A stretch of 64,000 nucleotides of DNA from contig JAODTK010005917.1 of NCBI GenBank assembly GCA_026419785.1, positions 124,001-188,000 of the forward strand, written 5' to 3'. Shown here piece by piece: positions 1 through 11,863 of the stretch. Under the pieces are notes generated by a model that did not search any database, had not been told where the DNA came from, and saw only the letters and a program-made list of their open reading frames with translations. The DNA comes from Sclerodactyla briareus. Taxonomy: Eukaryota; Echinodermata; Holothuroidea; Dendrochirotida; Sclerodactylidae. How positions within the stretch are numbered: position 1 is the stretch's first letter; each line of letters begins with the position of its first letter. Position numbers and translations under genes: made by a program.

Positions 1-653
1 TGTGACCGCTGCGACCAGGAAACCATGTCTGAGCTGGCGTGATGTTGTGGCTAGCCGCGAAATCAAGCACCTTGGCTCCAGCTTCGTTTCGGTTCCGTAG
101 CCATATGGCCCAATGGTGCTTTCACAACCGTTTACGCTTGATCCAATCTTGGCATTCCAATCACCGGCCACTACCAGGGTGTCAGTCCGTTTATAATGCT
201 GATGTATGAAGTCATCAAGTCACCGTAGAAAACTTCCCTTTCATCGTTGGTCGAGTGTGGTAAGTGCATAGACGGAGATGAAAAGCAGGCTGCCTTGCAT
301 CAGACGGTATCTAGCTGCCATCAGTCGGTCAGAGATCTGCCAGCAATTGGTACCTATTAGCTCTGTAGGCTCGTGGTTACATCAGGATGCCTACTCCAGC
401 ACGCTTGACCTGGCCTCCTGACATGATCAAACGACCACCGAGACCCTCTTGATTACGATGTTGTGTGTTCACTCAGACCGATGATATCATATCTGTAATC
501 AGACAGAGACAGTTCCAGATGCTCAGCAGCGAGAGGGGTTGAATGTTCGAATGTTTCAGCACCCGACAGTAAAAAGTTGTAGGAGCGAAGCTGGTCTCCC
601 ACCGTCGGTACATCACCGTTCGTGAACGACTTTGAGACTTTGAGCGTCATCAT
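1..653 (-). pseudogene. Endonuclease (EEP) domain of a non-LTR retrotransposon, partial and frameshifted
   Basis: Read on the minus strand, this encodes pieces of an endonuclease/exonuclease/phosphatase domain of the kind annotated as craniofacial development protein 2-like in animal genomes. In those elements it nicks target DNA for target-primed reverse transcription. The clearest motif is GDWNAKIG (142-165), matching the GDFNAKxG active-site block, preceded by DTLVVA. Further N-terminal pieces read MSGGQVKRAGVGILM and FISVYAL, in several frames. The piece starting at 653 (MMTLKVSKSF, later DIIGLSEHT) resembles the N-terminal MATLNVRT and CLSET motifs of these proteins. Stops and frame changes break it, so it is inactive or badly sequenced. 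The reverse transcriptase would lie left of position 1, outside the window. Confidence 0.8.
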
Positions 654-1398
654 GACAATGAGTCATCGCCGATACAGCTTTATCCCAAGTAGCATTTAAC
701 CGCTCCTCCACCTTGGGGTCCCGGTGAGAGGAGGGGTATAGGATATTGTTCAAGGATTTGAAGTCATCGATGGCAATGTCTTGAGACAGTTATCAGTGAA
801 GTATAATGTGGATCGTCACCAGTGTGTTCCACATCGCAGTAACCATACTGGTCCAGAGTTCGCAGCCGTTGTCCGAAACAAGACAGTTCATCCGCATGCC
901 GACGTGTTGGAAATACAGTTGACCAAAAAAAACGTTTGCAGGTTCCCGCCAGCCCCAACAACCGATGCCCTGCTGCCAGCATCTTCACCAGTATCCCGTG
1001 GCGGGGAGCAAGAGGTTGCTGGCACTTTGTATTTGTATATACCAAACATTTTAGGGTGATAGGCTGATCGGATAGGTTATTTTCTCAATTAGCATATTCC
1101 TTCGTATACAATCAACCACTGACTGTGGAGTGTTTACACGTGCACATTGTGAGCGTGTACATAATAATTATGTCAGTGTTCTCGGAAATGGGCCGATCCG
1201 AAATTCTGGGAATCCGTGTACTCTTCTGGCGATATCGGGAGAAGGGGACATCTTTTGGGATATTCCGAAAAATCTAAACTGAGAAAAAGGACACATTAGC
1301 GTCATATTCGACAGAAAGGTTCATCCCGTGCTCCGTGTCAAGGTAATTTTTTGTCTCGCCTGAACAGAGTTCAGGAAGAGACTTAGCGATCACTTTGT
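654..1398. other. Probable 5' region of the edge retrotransposon, then unassigned DNA
   Basis: This lies upstream of the minus-strand endonuclease fragment. Open frames of about 93 codons occur on both strands between 764 and 1059, but neither shows a recognisable motif. It may be the element's 5' untranslated or first-ORF region. I see nothing else to support. Confidence 0.3.
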
Positions 1399-1463
1399 CG
1401 TGTGTGTGTGTGCGTGTGTGTGTGTGCGGGGTGCGTCTGAGTCGTGTGTTTGTGTGTGTTTGG
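1399..1463. repeat. (GT)n microsatellite, interrupted
   Basis: Nearly pure TG dinucleotides from 1399 to 1427, then interrupted TG/TTTG sequence to 1463. Confidence 0.95.
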
Positions 1464-1760
1464 GCTATAGAGGGGTGTCCCACTTTCTCGTTGGCAGGAT
1501 TTCTCCGAAACGGTAAGGCCGATTTTGATGAAATTTCGTACGTAGTATCGGGATTGGGTGAACACGATCTGATTAGATTTTGGTCGCAAGAGTCACTACT
1601 TAAGTTGGGTAATTAGCCTATTTCATGTGATTTATTGTTTAGGCTCGTTAGCAAGATTACGGATAAACCGTAGGTGCTATTGTGCCTTGAGTTGGCACAT
1701 AGGTGCAGGATATAAGGTAAATGAACTGATAAGATTTCCGAAGTGAAATTTGCTAATTGA

Positions 1761-2490
1761 TGTCTAATTTGCATAATTTTATGTTGGTCGGATTTTCCCG
1801 AAACTTGGTGAATATGGTCTACCCTCAGTCCCAAAAGTTTTTAACAAAGATTCGGGGTCAATGGAGGTTATTCGATGTGTCTAATTTGCATAATTTATGC
1901 GAAATATTGAAGTTGGTTGGATTTTCATGGTACCTGGTGGGTATGGTTGACTTTTAGGTCGAACTTTTTAACATGGATTCAGAGTCACTGGAGGTCATTC
2001 AACTTGTCTAATTTGGATAATTTATGCGTAATTTTAAAGTTTGCCGGATTCTAATGAAACTTTGTAGGTATGGCTTAACTTTACTTTCCAACATTCTTAA
2101 CTTTTGCCGGATTCTCATGAAACTTTGTAGGTATGGCTTAACTTTACTTTCCAACATTCTTAACTTTTAAAATGTTCTAACTGGAGGTACTGTAGGTCAT
2201 TCAGTATGTCTTTTTTGCATAGTTTATTCCAAATTCCGAAGTTTGTTCGATCTTCCTGAAGCTTGATGGGTATGGTCTCCCTTTAGTCCCCACCATTTTC
2301 AACATTGTTAAGTCAATGGCGTTATTCAATGTGTATCATTTGCTTCATTTATGCAAATGTTCAAGTTTGTTGGATTCTCATGAAGTGTATTTGGATGGTC
2401 TGCCATTGGTCCTAAGATTAGAATAAGAAAATGGGTCGAGAGAAGTTGAGTATTGTGTCTAATTTGCATAATTCAGGCATTTGAGTCACA
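1761..2490. repeat. Degenerate tandem repeat, unit about 117-127 bp, six units
   Basis: Units begin with a TGTCTAATTTGCATAA-like word at about 1761, 1878, 2005, 2207, 2332 and 2456. Each continues with a TTGGATT...GAAACTTGGTGGGTATGG-like core and ends with a GGAGGTCATTCAA-like stretch. Spacings are 117, 127, 202, 125 and 124 bp. The long third unit contains an almost exact 63-bp internal duplication (2043-2105 and 2106-2168). The flanking segment 1475-1620 shares the GGATTTCTCCGAAAC-type core and may be a more diverged unit. Confidence 0.8.
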
Positions 2491-5400
2491 TTCCAGAAAA
2501 CCTATACTCCTTCTGTAGACCATGGTTAATACATCAGTCGTTATAAATGTGAAATTAGTCACTGATTAGTAATATGTTTCTGTTGAATGTTAATCCGAAA
2601 GCAATACATTGAATGCCCTAAATTGTTTGATGGTGACTGATGGAGGAAAACACTGATCGCGCAACCAGGCGATACAATGGGGGCGATCGCCTTGTCCTTA
2701 TTCAATGTTATACACTGATGGAGTTAAATTATCAGTATGAAGCAACTCGGATCCGGAGCCACGCTATATGTAGATGAATTGTTGAACTTGAAAAAGAAAA
2801 CTTTCGACTGGTTCGATATCTGCAATGTGATATGAAACTATATTGAATAAATTTAGCTCATTAGTCAAGATATGGAGATTCATCATCTTACCTTCGCATT
2901 TCTGTGATCGTGGTTCTTTTTATTCCAAGCAGCATCGATCGATTTCCATGATTTGTCAACCCCAAGTACATCCGCACCGTACTCCTGAGGGGATGATAAT
3001 AGTTTTGTTCGATCAAAACAATCATTTCCATCAATCATCGCCAACTGTCTTAACCAGGTGCTACACAGCAGACAACAGGATGAAAGACTGGGGTCATTTC
3101 AATCAAATCGTTGAGGCTAGGAATCGGTGTGTCGTATCTAGTCGGAAGGCGAATACACCTTGAGAGTATCCTATACACCTGTTACGCCAGGCTATGAATA
3201 TTGCCTAGCCGATACAGTCCCCGTCAACCTTCTCACTGTCCACTCCAATCCGTGTATTTGGATTTGAACATTTGCAGTATATTTTTGTTGATGTTTATGA
3301 AATTATTTCTTGTTGTTCTTCTGTAAATAGTTGAAGTTTGATAGGTTTTTTGGGATTCAGTGAAAACAAGCACAACCGTCAAATGTCCTAGAGGCTGCAG
3401 GCAAATAGCCCACAATATGCACAACCAAATTGACTTTAGAGACATATCAGTGCCGTCTGGTGATTCGACCGTTCAATGGACTCATCTATGCACTTGCCTA
3501 TTGAAAACAACAAGGTTTTGCCCATCAATTTTCATTTACCCCTGGTGACCTTGAAATGCCTAACATTTCCGCCACATATTACTATATGGCCTACTGCATG
3601 TGCCATTTTTCATTGCAACATTAATTGAATTGACTTTTATTGATTCCCAATCATGTGAACGGCCCTGAATCACCTTCAACATTTTTTGCCACATGAGATA
3701 TTAGTCACAGTTATATATACTGAGATTCGTTTTTTTTTTTTTTTTTTCATGAATTAATGTATAATATTTTACTCTTCTCTACTTCTTTACCTCTAATGGC
3801 CGTGGAATGCATGTCCGTCATCGTTTTTGCCATCCGGCTGCTACCATGTGTGTTCATTTTCATTTTTTTTTCATTTTCTTGTTTTAGTTTCAGTTTGGAC
3901 GATCATTAAATCATCATTATGCATTGATAAACTCATATGTGTAAAGCGTACTTGGAAAATGTTGAATGAATGGCCACGTTAGTTTGCATTATAGGCAAGG
4001 GCGTGACGATCGGGAAATGACAAAAAACAGCTTCAAGGTTAATTGATCTATTAAATTCATTGAAGCATTTACATTCATTTTTAAATTCCATAGTCGGTTG
4101 TTAAAATTACTACGCTGCCTATATCTTCCTTGTTGACTAACAATCGATTACTGACAATAGGGACGAGAAGCCAGAAAAAAACCAAGCTGACGGGTCATGG
4201 CCAAATAACTTTTATTAGTCAATTTTATTAGTTATATGTCATACCGGTTGAGGGGGTGTAGGCCTACTGCATGAGCACCGGAGCGTGGAAAGCAATCCAA
4301 TCCCCAACAACTGAAAATGCGCCGATAGTCAAACTCTATACGATTGGAAATTCAGGCGCGAGACCAATTACAGGTAGTACACAAAACGACCTAACTAATT
4401 AACTAACATACTAACTGGTCATGACCACAGAGGTAGGCGGTATGTATAGGACAGAATGGGAGCTGACCTTGGTTAGGGGATAGGCCCAATTAATGGCAGA
4501 ATGAAACCAATTTGATAATGAAGAAGACATGAAGTGCGGACACATGAACCGAATTGACCGCTGTATTCAGCTGTTGTACGTTGGATGGGTCAAGATCATT
4601 CATGGTTGCGAGAGTGCGAAACTAATAAAGAGATTGATATCATCAATATACTAGAGTACCAGTCACACCTTGGCCAAAAATTGTTACTTGAAACTTGACA
4701 ACTTGAAAACCCAATGCACACATATTGGTGTGCCGGTCATAAATATCTAACTACTTGTCTGCATGGAATAATATTTAGATGTTAGCTTTTTTTTCATAGA
4801 ATCTCAGCATTTTGGTACGACAGTTTGATACTAGCAGAAAATTTGGCGAAGCATCACTACGCAACATTGTGTTCCTGTTGTGTTTGGAGAGCTATTCGTT
4901 AATAATAGAAATCCGTGATCAAGGCCCACAAGAGACTATATTCAGTCATTGGGATTGATGCTCCGGAGTCGAACAATGACCTAGGAGGGGGATACTGGGG
5001 TTCTGGACCTGAATTATGCTAAAAAGTACATGTAGGCCACCAGAGTTACCTCAGCGATGTGAAAATTCCACACTTCCATCGCCACATCCAACATCTAGTA
5101 CCCTCTCGTCAGCCTTGCCTTTCAACTTCCTCTGATCTCATTCTGTATGTAGAGGAAAACATCTCTGTGGTTGTATTCAATCGGATTGTAAAACAAATTA
5201 CGAGCTTGGTTACCTCTCATCTATCGAAGGAACAACAGTAATATCGTTCGTTGATTTTTCCGCGCGAACCTTTCGCCAAAGATTCGTGTTCATTTACCTA
5301 ACACTCGTTCTATTCAGAGATCTATCGTATTCATAAGCAACACTGGCACAATGGTGAACTTTCTGTAAACTCCTAATATATTTACAAAATATACGTCACT

Positions 5401-6131
5401 CCCGTTACTGGTTCCCCTGGCTCTCTCTTCAAACTAAATGAATGAACAAAACAAGAAACCACTAGCAACCGGGGTCTTGATCGAATACCCCCCCCCCCAA
5501 ATATATTGAAACTTTAGTACGGAATCTCGGTGTTCCAATCCGCTTATGGTCGCATCTGAACTCACTCCAGTCCCTTTTTACTTTTAATCCAGAGATCAAA
5601 CTGTACCTTTGGTTGGCTGTGATGTGTTCTCGATGATTGGGTGCATATTTCGTTCACCCAGTTCCACTGTGGATCCTTTGATGTGATTACGGCTATGTTT
5701 CTTCTCATTCTGGATTAACCAACAACAATTGGTTCCCTGTTCTCCTTCAGCTTGATGTAATGAGAAGCAGGAAAGGGAAAAGGCATGGCAAATTTCGTGC
5801 AGAATGAATTTAAATTATTGAGGATAATTCTTCTGGAAATCACGGGGCGGATCAAAGAAATGAAGAAAACGTTGATTTGAGTAACGAAAGCCCAAACGCG
5901 AGAAACGCAAGCCCGAGCGAATGGTCTGAGAGACCTCCCCCAATTTTCAAAGTGTGAAACTGATACTGATGGCTCGGGTGTGTTCCTACCCATGTGGAGA
6001 AAAAATAATGGTGCATATAAATCTTTCAGTTTGGCGAAAAGGAAAAATCCGCCCATGGAATCCCCACTTCACCAAGTGATGGCTTGTCAGGTCAGTTGTT
6101 TGTGTGTTGTCTACACACATCAATTAGGTTC
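2491..6131. other. AT-rich intergenic DNA without supported genes
   Basis: No open frame exceeds about 113 codons and none resembles a known protein. Visible landmarks are a T run near 3730-3747 and an 11-C run at 5488-5498. Confidence 0.5.
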
Positions 6132-6389
6132 CTACTTGAAAATCATTCCCATGCAATCTATGAAGATCGAAGTACGAATACTTCCCCGGCGGGATGCAAT
6201 CTTGAATGTTTGCGATTCGTGATCGTGGGGCCAACGGTGGTCTCCTGGTCGCGCAACACGTTCAGCTCGGCGGCGTTTCTTTTGCCCTTTGATTGTCACT
6301 CCCGAGGGTGCACTGACCACGGCCCCTCTAAAGATGGTCTTGCTACTTACAGTTATCGCGAGCTGAGCATGGCCGAGGAAGCGATATCT
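6132..6389 (-). CDS. Candidate coding exon or 3' end, unidentified
   Basis: The minus strand stays open from about 6387 to a stop near 6132 (about 86 codons), in locally GC-richer sequence. It includes a very basic stretch GQKKRRRAERVARPGDHRW and a tail SRRGSIRTSIF. At its left end in transcript order sits an acceptor-like run: a CTAAC branch-like word, pyrimidines, then TAGAG, giving two AG choices 2 nt apart. The downstream AG keeps the frame open when joined to the candidate exon at 6600-6741. The upstream AG instead gives a 12-codon tail and a stop. A good donor GTAAGTAGC lies about 40 nt in, so the true exon could be much shorter. A second frame in the same stretch is also open, which weakens the call. 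Function unknown. Confidence 0.22.
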   Translation of the reverse strand, partial: RYRFLGHAQLAITVSSKTIFRGAVVSAPSGVTIKGQKKRRRAERVARPGDHRWPHDHESQTFKIASRRGSIRTSIFIDCMGMIFK

Positions 6390-6599
6390 CTAGTTAAGGG
6401 TTAGGACTCACGCTACAGCCTTTGGTGTATCGTAATAAGCATATATTTCAGCGGCTTTCAGGTTCTTCGTAGCAGATGTCATAAATACGCCTACAGTATT
6501 CCATTCGAATACCTAATCAAAATCGGAGGGGTACTAGTACGGACAATTTTCAGGATGACGTCCTATCAAAAATAATATATCAAAATAAATGATACTCAC

Positions 6600-6741
6600 T
6601 CTAATATAAGATACAGAGGTCTTGCGAATATCACTTTCAGACTCCCCTCTCTCGGCCCACGAGGCTCGAAGTCCTTGAAGAAATGGTTGTATTCAGTCGG
6701 TGTTCGAAAGATGGACGGATTATCAGGTAGCGTAATATTCC
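6600..6741 (-). CDS. Candidate internal coding exon, unidentified protein
   Basis: The minus strand shows a 142-nt segment with good splice signals. The acceptor is a pyrimidine-rich tract ending TTAATAACAG, immediately before 6741. The donor after 6600 is GTGAGTATC. The enclosed frame reads NITLPDNPSIFRTPTEY, then FFKDFEPRGPREG and LKVIFARPLYLILE, a composition typical of a folded globular protein. The exon begins with 2 nt of a split codon and ends with 2 nt of another. I do not recognise the family. The plus strand is also partly open here. The next exon could be the one at 6132-6389. Conservation in a related genome or an RNA read would settle it. Confidence 0.35.
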
Positions 6742-7767
6742 CTGTTATTAAGATGGAATAAACAGGACATTCCATATTTAGGATGAGAAGCACACATCCA
6801 GGCCCTATTGACAGTATACACTACATAATTATACTACATTTTGCCTGGTCCGGAGCAATTTGATCCCACTCAATGACGCACTGTGGACTTACACAGTCTC
6901 CAGGCTTGACATCTGTTCACTTTAGATTAATTTTGATTAATTAAACCCTATAGTTCATGGATAAAATATTGAGTATAAGGGACTCGAATTATGACCTCAT
7001 TCCATCCAGGTTATCATGTATGAATGCTTTAAGAAGGATGGGTTTGCATAGGTGTCAGGAAGGTATTAGATTATTAGAGTATTAGAGTTGGAAGCGAAAT
7101 TAGGGGCGCGTGGACATCAGTGTGGGGATGTTAGGGGAGGCGCGTTGTAGGCCGTTATAAAGTCGGGGGCTCACAGGCTTGTAACTGCTAATTATTTCAG
7201 TGCGCTTGGCGTTGGGATAAGGTTCATCGGGGGTAGGCTGAAGCGCGTGTGCCGGATGTCAGTGCGTACGTAGGGGTTAAGGATGTGCTCGATGACAGAA
7301 GTGGTAGTTGTACTAGGGATTAGGGGGATAACTAGGGATTAGGCGGATCCTAGGATAGGGTTGTGGGGGGAGGAGAAAGTTAGAGGTGAATGTTTACTAG
7401 TAGGGGATTCTATTGCCAGGTATGTAGATCGTGAATTAGTAGGCCTGGAGTGATACGTCGGAGCGAATGCGGAATCTGTTCACATGCGCTACGTCAAGGA
7501 CGCCATTCAGAGGGTTTAATAGGCGTTGAGGGCCGAGGAGGTAGTGGCTGTCGAGTTAGGACTTATACTCGCAGTGACTCGCAGGACGTCAGCTGAGATG
7601 CCAGAGAATAGCGCTAATTGTAGGGTGAAGTTCGACTAGGTTTGAAATCGCGATTTGGGGTATCCTCCCGGTTTGACGGTCGGGCTGGTGGTAACGACAG
7701 GACGATAGTTTGCCTGGTTGAGAGGAGTGTGACGTGAAGGTGTCCGCTTGGGATTGTTTTCTGTTTA
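6742..7767. other. G-rich intergenic stretch without supported gene
   Basis: From about 7080 the plus strand becomes markedly G-rich, with repeated ACTAGGGATTAGGGGG-like words near 7310-7345. Short frames on both strands show no recognisable motif. Confidence 0.4.
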
Positions 7768-7887
7768 GGAGAAGGAGAAATATTTTCTGTTAAATATGGA
7801 GTGCACCTCAATGGTGCTGGTGCTTCGGGAGAAGGAGAAATATTTTCTGTTAAATTATGGAGTGCACCTCAATGGTGTGGTGCTCGG
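7768..7887. repeat. 60-bp tandem duplication
   Basis: A 60-bp segment starting GGAGAAGGAGAAATATTTTC at 7768 is repeated at 7828. The copies differ mainly by single-base indels, such as ATAT versus ATTAT. Confidence 0.9.
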
Positions 7888-7969
7888 TGTTGAGGGATGA
7901 GTTAGAGGTAGTTTATGTGTTAAGATGTATTATTAAACTAGATGTGGGGGTGCGTCGTCGTGCGATACG

Positions 7970-7993
7970 TTTAGTTTAGCTTTTAGTTTAGTG
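7970..7993 (-). repeat. (ACTAA)n 3' tail of the LINE
   Basis: On the minus strand the sequence reads ACTAAACTAAAAGCTAAAC, the same pentamer tail as the LINE ending at 43753. It marks the 3' end of the 8-10 kb element. Confidence 0.7.
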
Positions 7994-9039
7994 GAACAGG
8001 GTAAGGAAGCCGAAGTTGTGAGGCAAAGGTAGTAACATTGGGAAAAACTCAAAGAAATAGTGCAAGGAAGGCCTCTAATTCCAATGAACAATTTTTCAAT
8101 TCAAGTCAAATCACTCGAATTCGTCTCAAGCTCCATCCGAGTTAGACAGAGACGCATTAATGTTTCCTCGTGAGTAAATCTCTAAGGAAAGTGAATCGAT
8201 CTAGTAGGCCACCGCTGAACGTTTTTTTTTCCAATAACCATGCTTATCTTTCGGAAGTTGCTTAAAAAGCCTGACCAACAATATCTCTATCAAGGAAACT
8301 GAAGTGTCGTCTATTCATACCAAGAATCCTATTACCTTTCCTAGCAGCTGGAGCTCCTTGTCTAATTTACCGGATGAATATTTTGGCAAATTTACTTAAC
8401 TTTAACTAATTTAACATGCATAACTCGCCACTTATCGCATTGAAAAACATTGCCAATCGAAAGACCATTGGGAGATATATAAAGATCCTTGAACAAGTGC
8501 AACATTTTCGTTCCAAGCAACCTTACCGTTATATTGGGGCATTTTGCATAGTACATGGGTTTTAACACCGAATCTTACGATCATCAATATACGCTAGAAA
8601 CAATAATGACCCAAGAACCGATCCTTGGGAACACCACTAATGACCCTTTGCCAAGGAAACAACGCCTATGAGTGAACCCCGTTTGTTCTCTCATTAAGAA
8701 GCCAACTGACTAATCCACTCAAGGACATTCCCCTTAAATGCAATAACTTCAAATTTGAGCGAAAGACGCTCATGAGAACCTGTCAAATGCTTTTTGGAAG
8801 GCTAATAAAATCATATCACCAGCCCTGCCTTTGTCACTGCAAAAGTAACGTCTTCCATAAATCTAAAGAAATTAGGTCGAACACAACGATTTTTTATTCA
8901 TTTTATAAAACCTGCTGAGAAACCCGAATTAGACTATACTCCATTGTACAATCGACCGTATGATCCCGATAATCAATTTAAAATCATTGACCAAAATTCA
9001 ACCACGATCTAACTCAAACAATAGGTTCCTGTGCTGCCC

Positions 9040-9365
9040 ATAAGAGCTTACATACCAATTTGAACCTGATCAGACCACCATTCCTGGACTTATCGTGTTC
9101 ACAGGTTTCCAGACTTTGACCTCTGGGACCTCAGATGACCTCTGACCTGAACCCCAAACAAGAGGTTCTTCTCATCATGGGAACCCACATACTCAAGTAT
9201 GAGCTTTCATCCATCCAGGTGGGTCAGTTATTGTGCTTTTCACAAGCCGGCGAACACACATAATCATACCCACAACCCACACACACAACCCGCACTACAC
9301 TGGCATGACTGCCTAGATTCCCTTCCACTTCGTCAAGGATCAAAAAACTCAATGAGGATAACTCA
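9040..9365. repeat. Dispersed repeat, single copy
   Basis: Shares ordered blocks with 16110-16870: GGACTTATC, a TTTGACCTCTG/TGACCTGACC block, an ATCATGGGAACCCACAT block, TATGAGCTTTCATC, an AC-rich run, then CATGACTGCCTAGATTC. It interrupts the minus-strand LINE. Confidence 0.75.
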
Positions 9366-10524
9366 GCGTAGCACCATAAATAATCGATCAGACGAGGAAC
9401 CATAGAAATGAGTCGCCAAAGATGTCTCGTACGTTTTAATGGTCATAAAACCTCCCTTTTCATCCACCAAGGCCTTTTGTTCTTGGTGCGAAGCTTTTCC
9501 CAAGGACTATCCTTTCATTATCTCTTTAACTGCAACCCTTAATGAAACCCTTCCTTGATTCAATCACATTTCAAAAACTTTCTGCAAACTTTCTCCTCGC
9601 GATTTAGACCAATTTACATTACTCAGAAACCCGAAATGCCATCCAAATCGGCCGTCGAGATACCGTGAATGAGCTCATCGCTCTGTGGAATATCGAATAA
9701 TCGACAGAAAAAGACACATCAAAAGCTATAATCGTAATTGCTTTTCACCAAGCTTGCCTAAACTTTCTCACTAACCTGGATCACTACTCATAAGTAAATC
9801 TAAAAAATTATGCTTTCTGGTAGAACAAAACGAGCATGCTGCGGAAGGAAACATTCTTGGGTGACATTAAAAAAAAAGTCAGATCCTCGACTACCACTAC
9901 TAACTACCTCAGACCAAGAAAATGTGTATAATTCATGTCGAAAAGAAGCGCGTTATGTTCCAGAGCGTTGGTAAAATGGTAAACAACACCAACTATTGAA
10001 GATCTGGGAATACCTTGAGGCGTTGGACGGAATTCACACCAAACAGAATTGACCTTGACCAACACTAATAATCTGTCTTTTTTAACGCGCTTTTCAAGTT
10101 CAGGCCTCACATCAACAAAACTCCACCCCAATACCACGAAGAGTATCTTCGTGAGATATTTGCCAAATTTGTTTCTGCTTCTGATACTTAGCGCAGAAAA
10201 AAGACCGCTTGCTAACTTGTCTGTCGCTAGTAGTATCCTTGCCGACTTGGTACCACTGTACTTGTTACAACCCTGTCAGTAGTGAACCTGATAATCCCCT
10301 CGCCTCGAATCTAGTTTAACAAACCCTTCCACAGAGAAATTACCAACTTGCCAGCGCTAAGGCTCCAGTACCATAAAGATGAAGACTACCTTTAGCGAAT
10401 CGATCCCTCCCTTTCCCAGAAACACGAATGTCCACAAAATGCATTCATCACCGCTAGCGCCCCGCCCCCAACCCCCAGTGCACTCCACGCTAACCACCGT
10501 AGAGGCCCGCTATGGCCAATCAGT

Positions 10525-10670
10525 AACTCGACTGGTCAAACCTGGGTAGAATCCTACAAATTGCTACTTTAGACCTAGTAGACTATTAGACCTACGCAAC
10601 AACTTTTTAAATCTGGATCGATAAGGACATTTTCTGGCAGTCACCCGGAGATCACCCTTGTAGAACCACA
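10525..10670. repeat. Dispersed repeat, copy 1 of a close pair
   Basis: Shares with 11445-11580 the blocks TAACTCGACTG, AGACC..GTAGAC, CAACAACT.TTTAAATC.GGATC and CTGGCAGTCACCC. Identity looks roughly 70% by eye. Minus-strand translations also resemble each other (VTARKCP and VTARMSL). Confidence 0.6.
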
Positions 10671-11444
10671 ATTGTATAGGTATGTTTGAAATGATAGATG
10701 ATACAACCTGACACGCCCTCCTCAAAACGAATGAACTTAAACATAACCCATGGATCATTTATACATAAGAACATACGTTATGGAAAACAATTGATGCTGC
10801 CTTTAGTCGCCGTGGCCATGCGATGGGGGAGTCTTGATTAATAAAACCTCTCTATCCTTATGGACTGTCTAAAATGTTTTTTGTATTTTTATTTTTTATA
10901 GTGACTGAAAAATGTACACTCCCATCAAAATGTTCAGAAATTTGAGTAGGCCTACATCAGAGCCTCAGCCCCAAATAACAAGTTGCTCGGATGACATTAT
11001 AAAGCAGTTATATCGGTGCCTTTCATCCGATAAAGGACAGGTTATTGCATGTGATCTATGCGACCCCTTTAAATTGTTATACGCAACATTGAATAGTTAG
11101 GGTACCCCATGTGTGAAACTGTTACATAAGTTGGTGGAACAATTGCCCAATTGAAGGCAGTTTCGTGATAGCGAAAACAAGTTTCTGAGTAATTGCGAAC
11201 ATTATTGCATTGCCCAACACAGAACAAAAGGCTAGTAATCCACAGGATTCCTTCTATTGACGGATGCTCCTCTACGGCAGTGAATATAAACCAGTGCAAT
11301 AGCGCCCCCAACTCCCCCAAAGGGGGGCTTATTCATTCGCACAACAAAATTGCGTTCATTATGGTTTGTTGTATTGGTCGAAAGGCAACATGCGACTTGC
11401 GCGGCCATAAACCCCCCACCAATGTATGCAAGGATGAGGGAGAA
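10671..11444. other. Unassigned DNA between two repeat copies
   Basis: No supported gene. Frames of up to about 84 codons occur on both strands near 11069-11447, without motifs. Confidence 0.4.
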
Positions 11445-11580
11445 TGAATAACTCGACTGTCAAATTGGGGGAATTACCACAATCGCGAATTCAGACCGAG
11501 TAGACTTTGGCCAGTGCCAAAACAACAACTCTTTAAATCGGGATCCAGGGACATCCTGGCAGTCACCCCGGAGGTATGTC
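11445..11580. repeat. Dispersed repeat, copy 2 of a close pair
   Basis: Partner of 10525-10670, same orientation, about 920 bp downstream. The shared blocks are listed there. Confidence 0.6.
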
Positions 11581-11863
11581 CTGTCTCGACAACAACACTC
11601 TCGTCCCCAAAACCCTGTTTACCCTCGCACGAACGTTCTCGGGTCCACCCTTGCACCCGGAAGGCAGACGCGGATACGCTTCGGCTTATCTACGCGACAG
11701 AACTCACCGGTCTCAAACATAACGGGTGCAGGCTGAACTAATTCTACCTGACATCACACTACAATGGCTGGACCCATGAGATCATTTTGAAGATTGATCT
11801 TGGAGGACGGTTGTCAAAGGCATTACTACGGAGCGCGAAACGTAACAAAATCCATCAAAGTGG

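Larger units (their letters stand above)
7970..10300 (-). pseudogene. LINE with endonuclease and reverse transcriptase, broken (family 1)
   Basis: Degenerate non-LTR retrotransposon on the minus strand, in the order endonuclease, linker, reverse transcriptase, tail. The endonuclease segment (about 10137-9904) carries VNSVWCEFRP and GVVYH, matching the SVWxExRP...GVVYxPP block of animal LINE endonucleases. A degenerate GDFN-like VEDLTFF follows. The linker (about 9900-9420) ends in an APRTK...WW-like region. The reverse transcriptase (about 9000-8000) shows a thumb-side GNVLEWIS, then TSGVPxGSVLG, and a TATATTGATGAT box encoding the catalytic YIDD (8580-8591). A later block reads DLYISQWSFDWQ. 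The 3' end has an (ACTAA)n tail (7970-7993). Stops and frameshifts are numerous. A dispersed repeat (9040-9365) lies inside it. Clade CR1/L2/jockey-like is inferred, not proven. Confidence 0.75.

Noticed and set aside
7614-7811. 65-codon minus frame
   Set aside because: It overlaps a 60-bp tandem duplication and has no recognisable motif.
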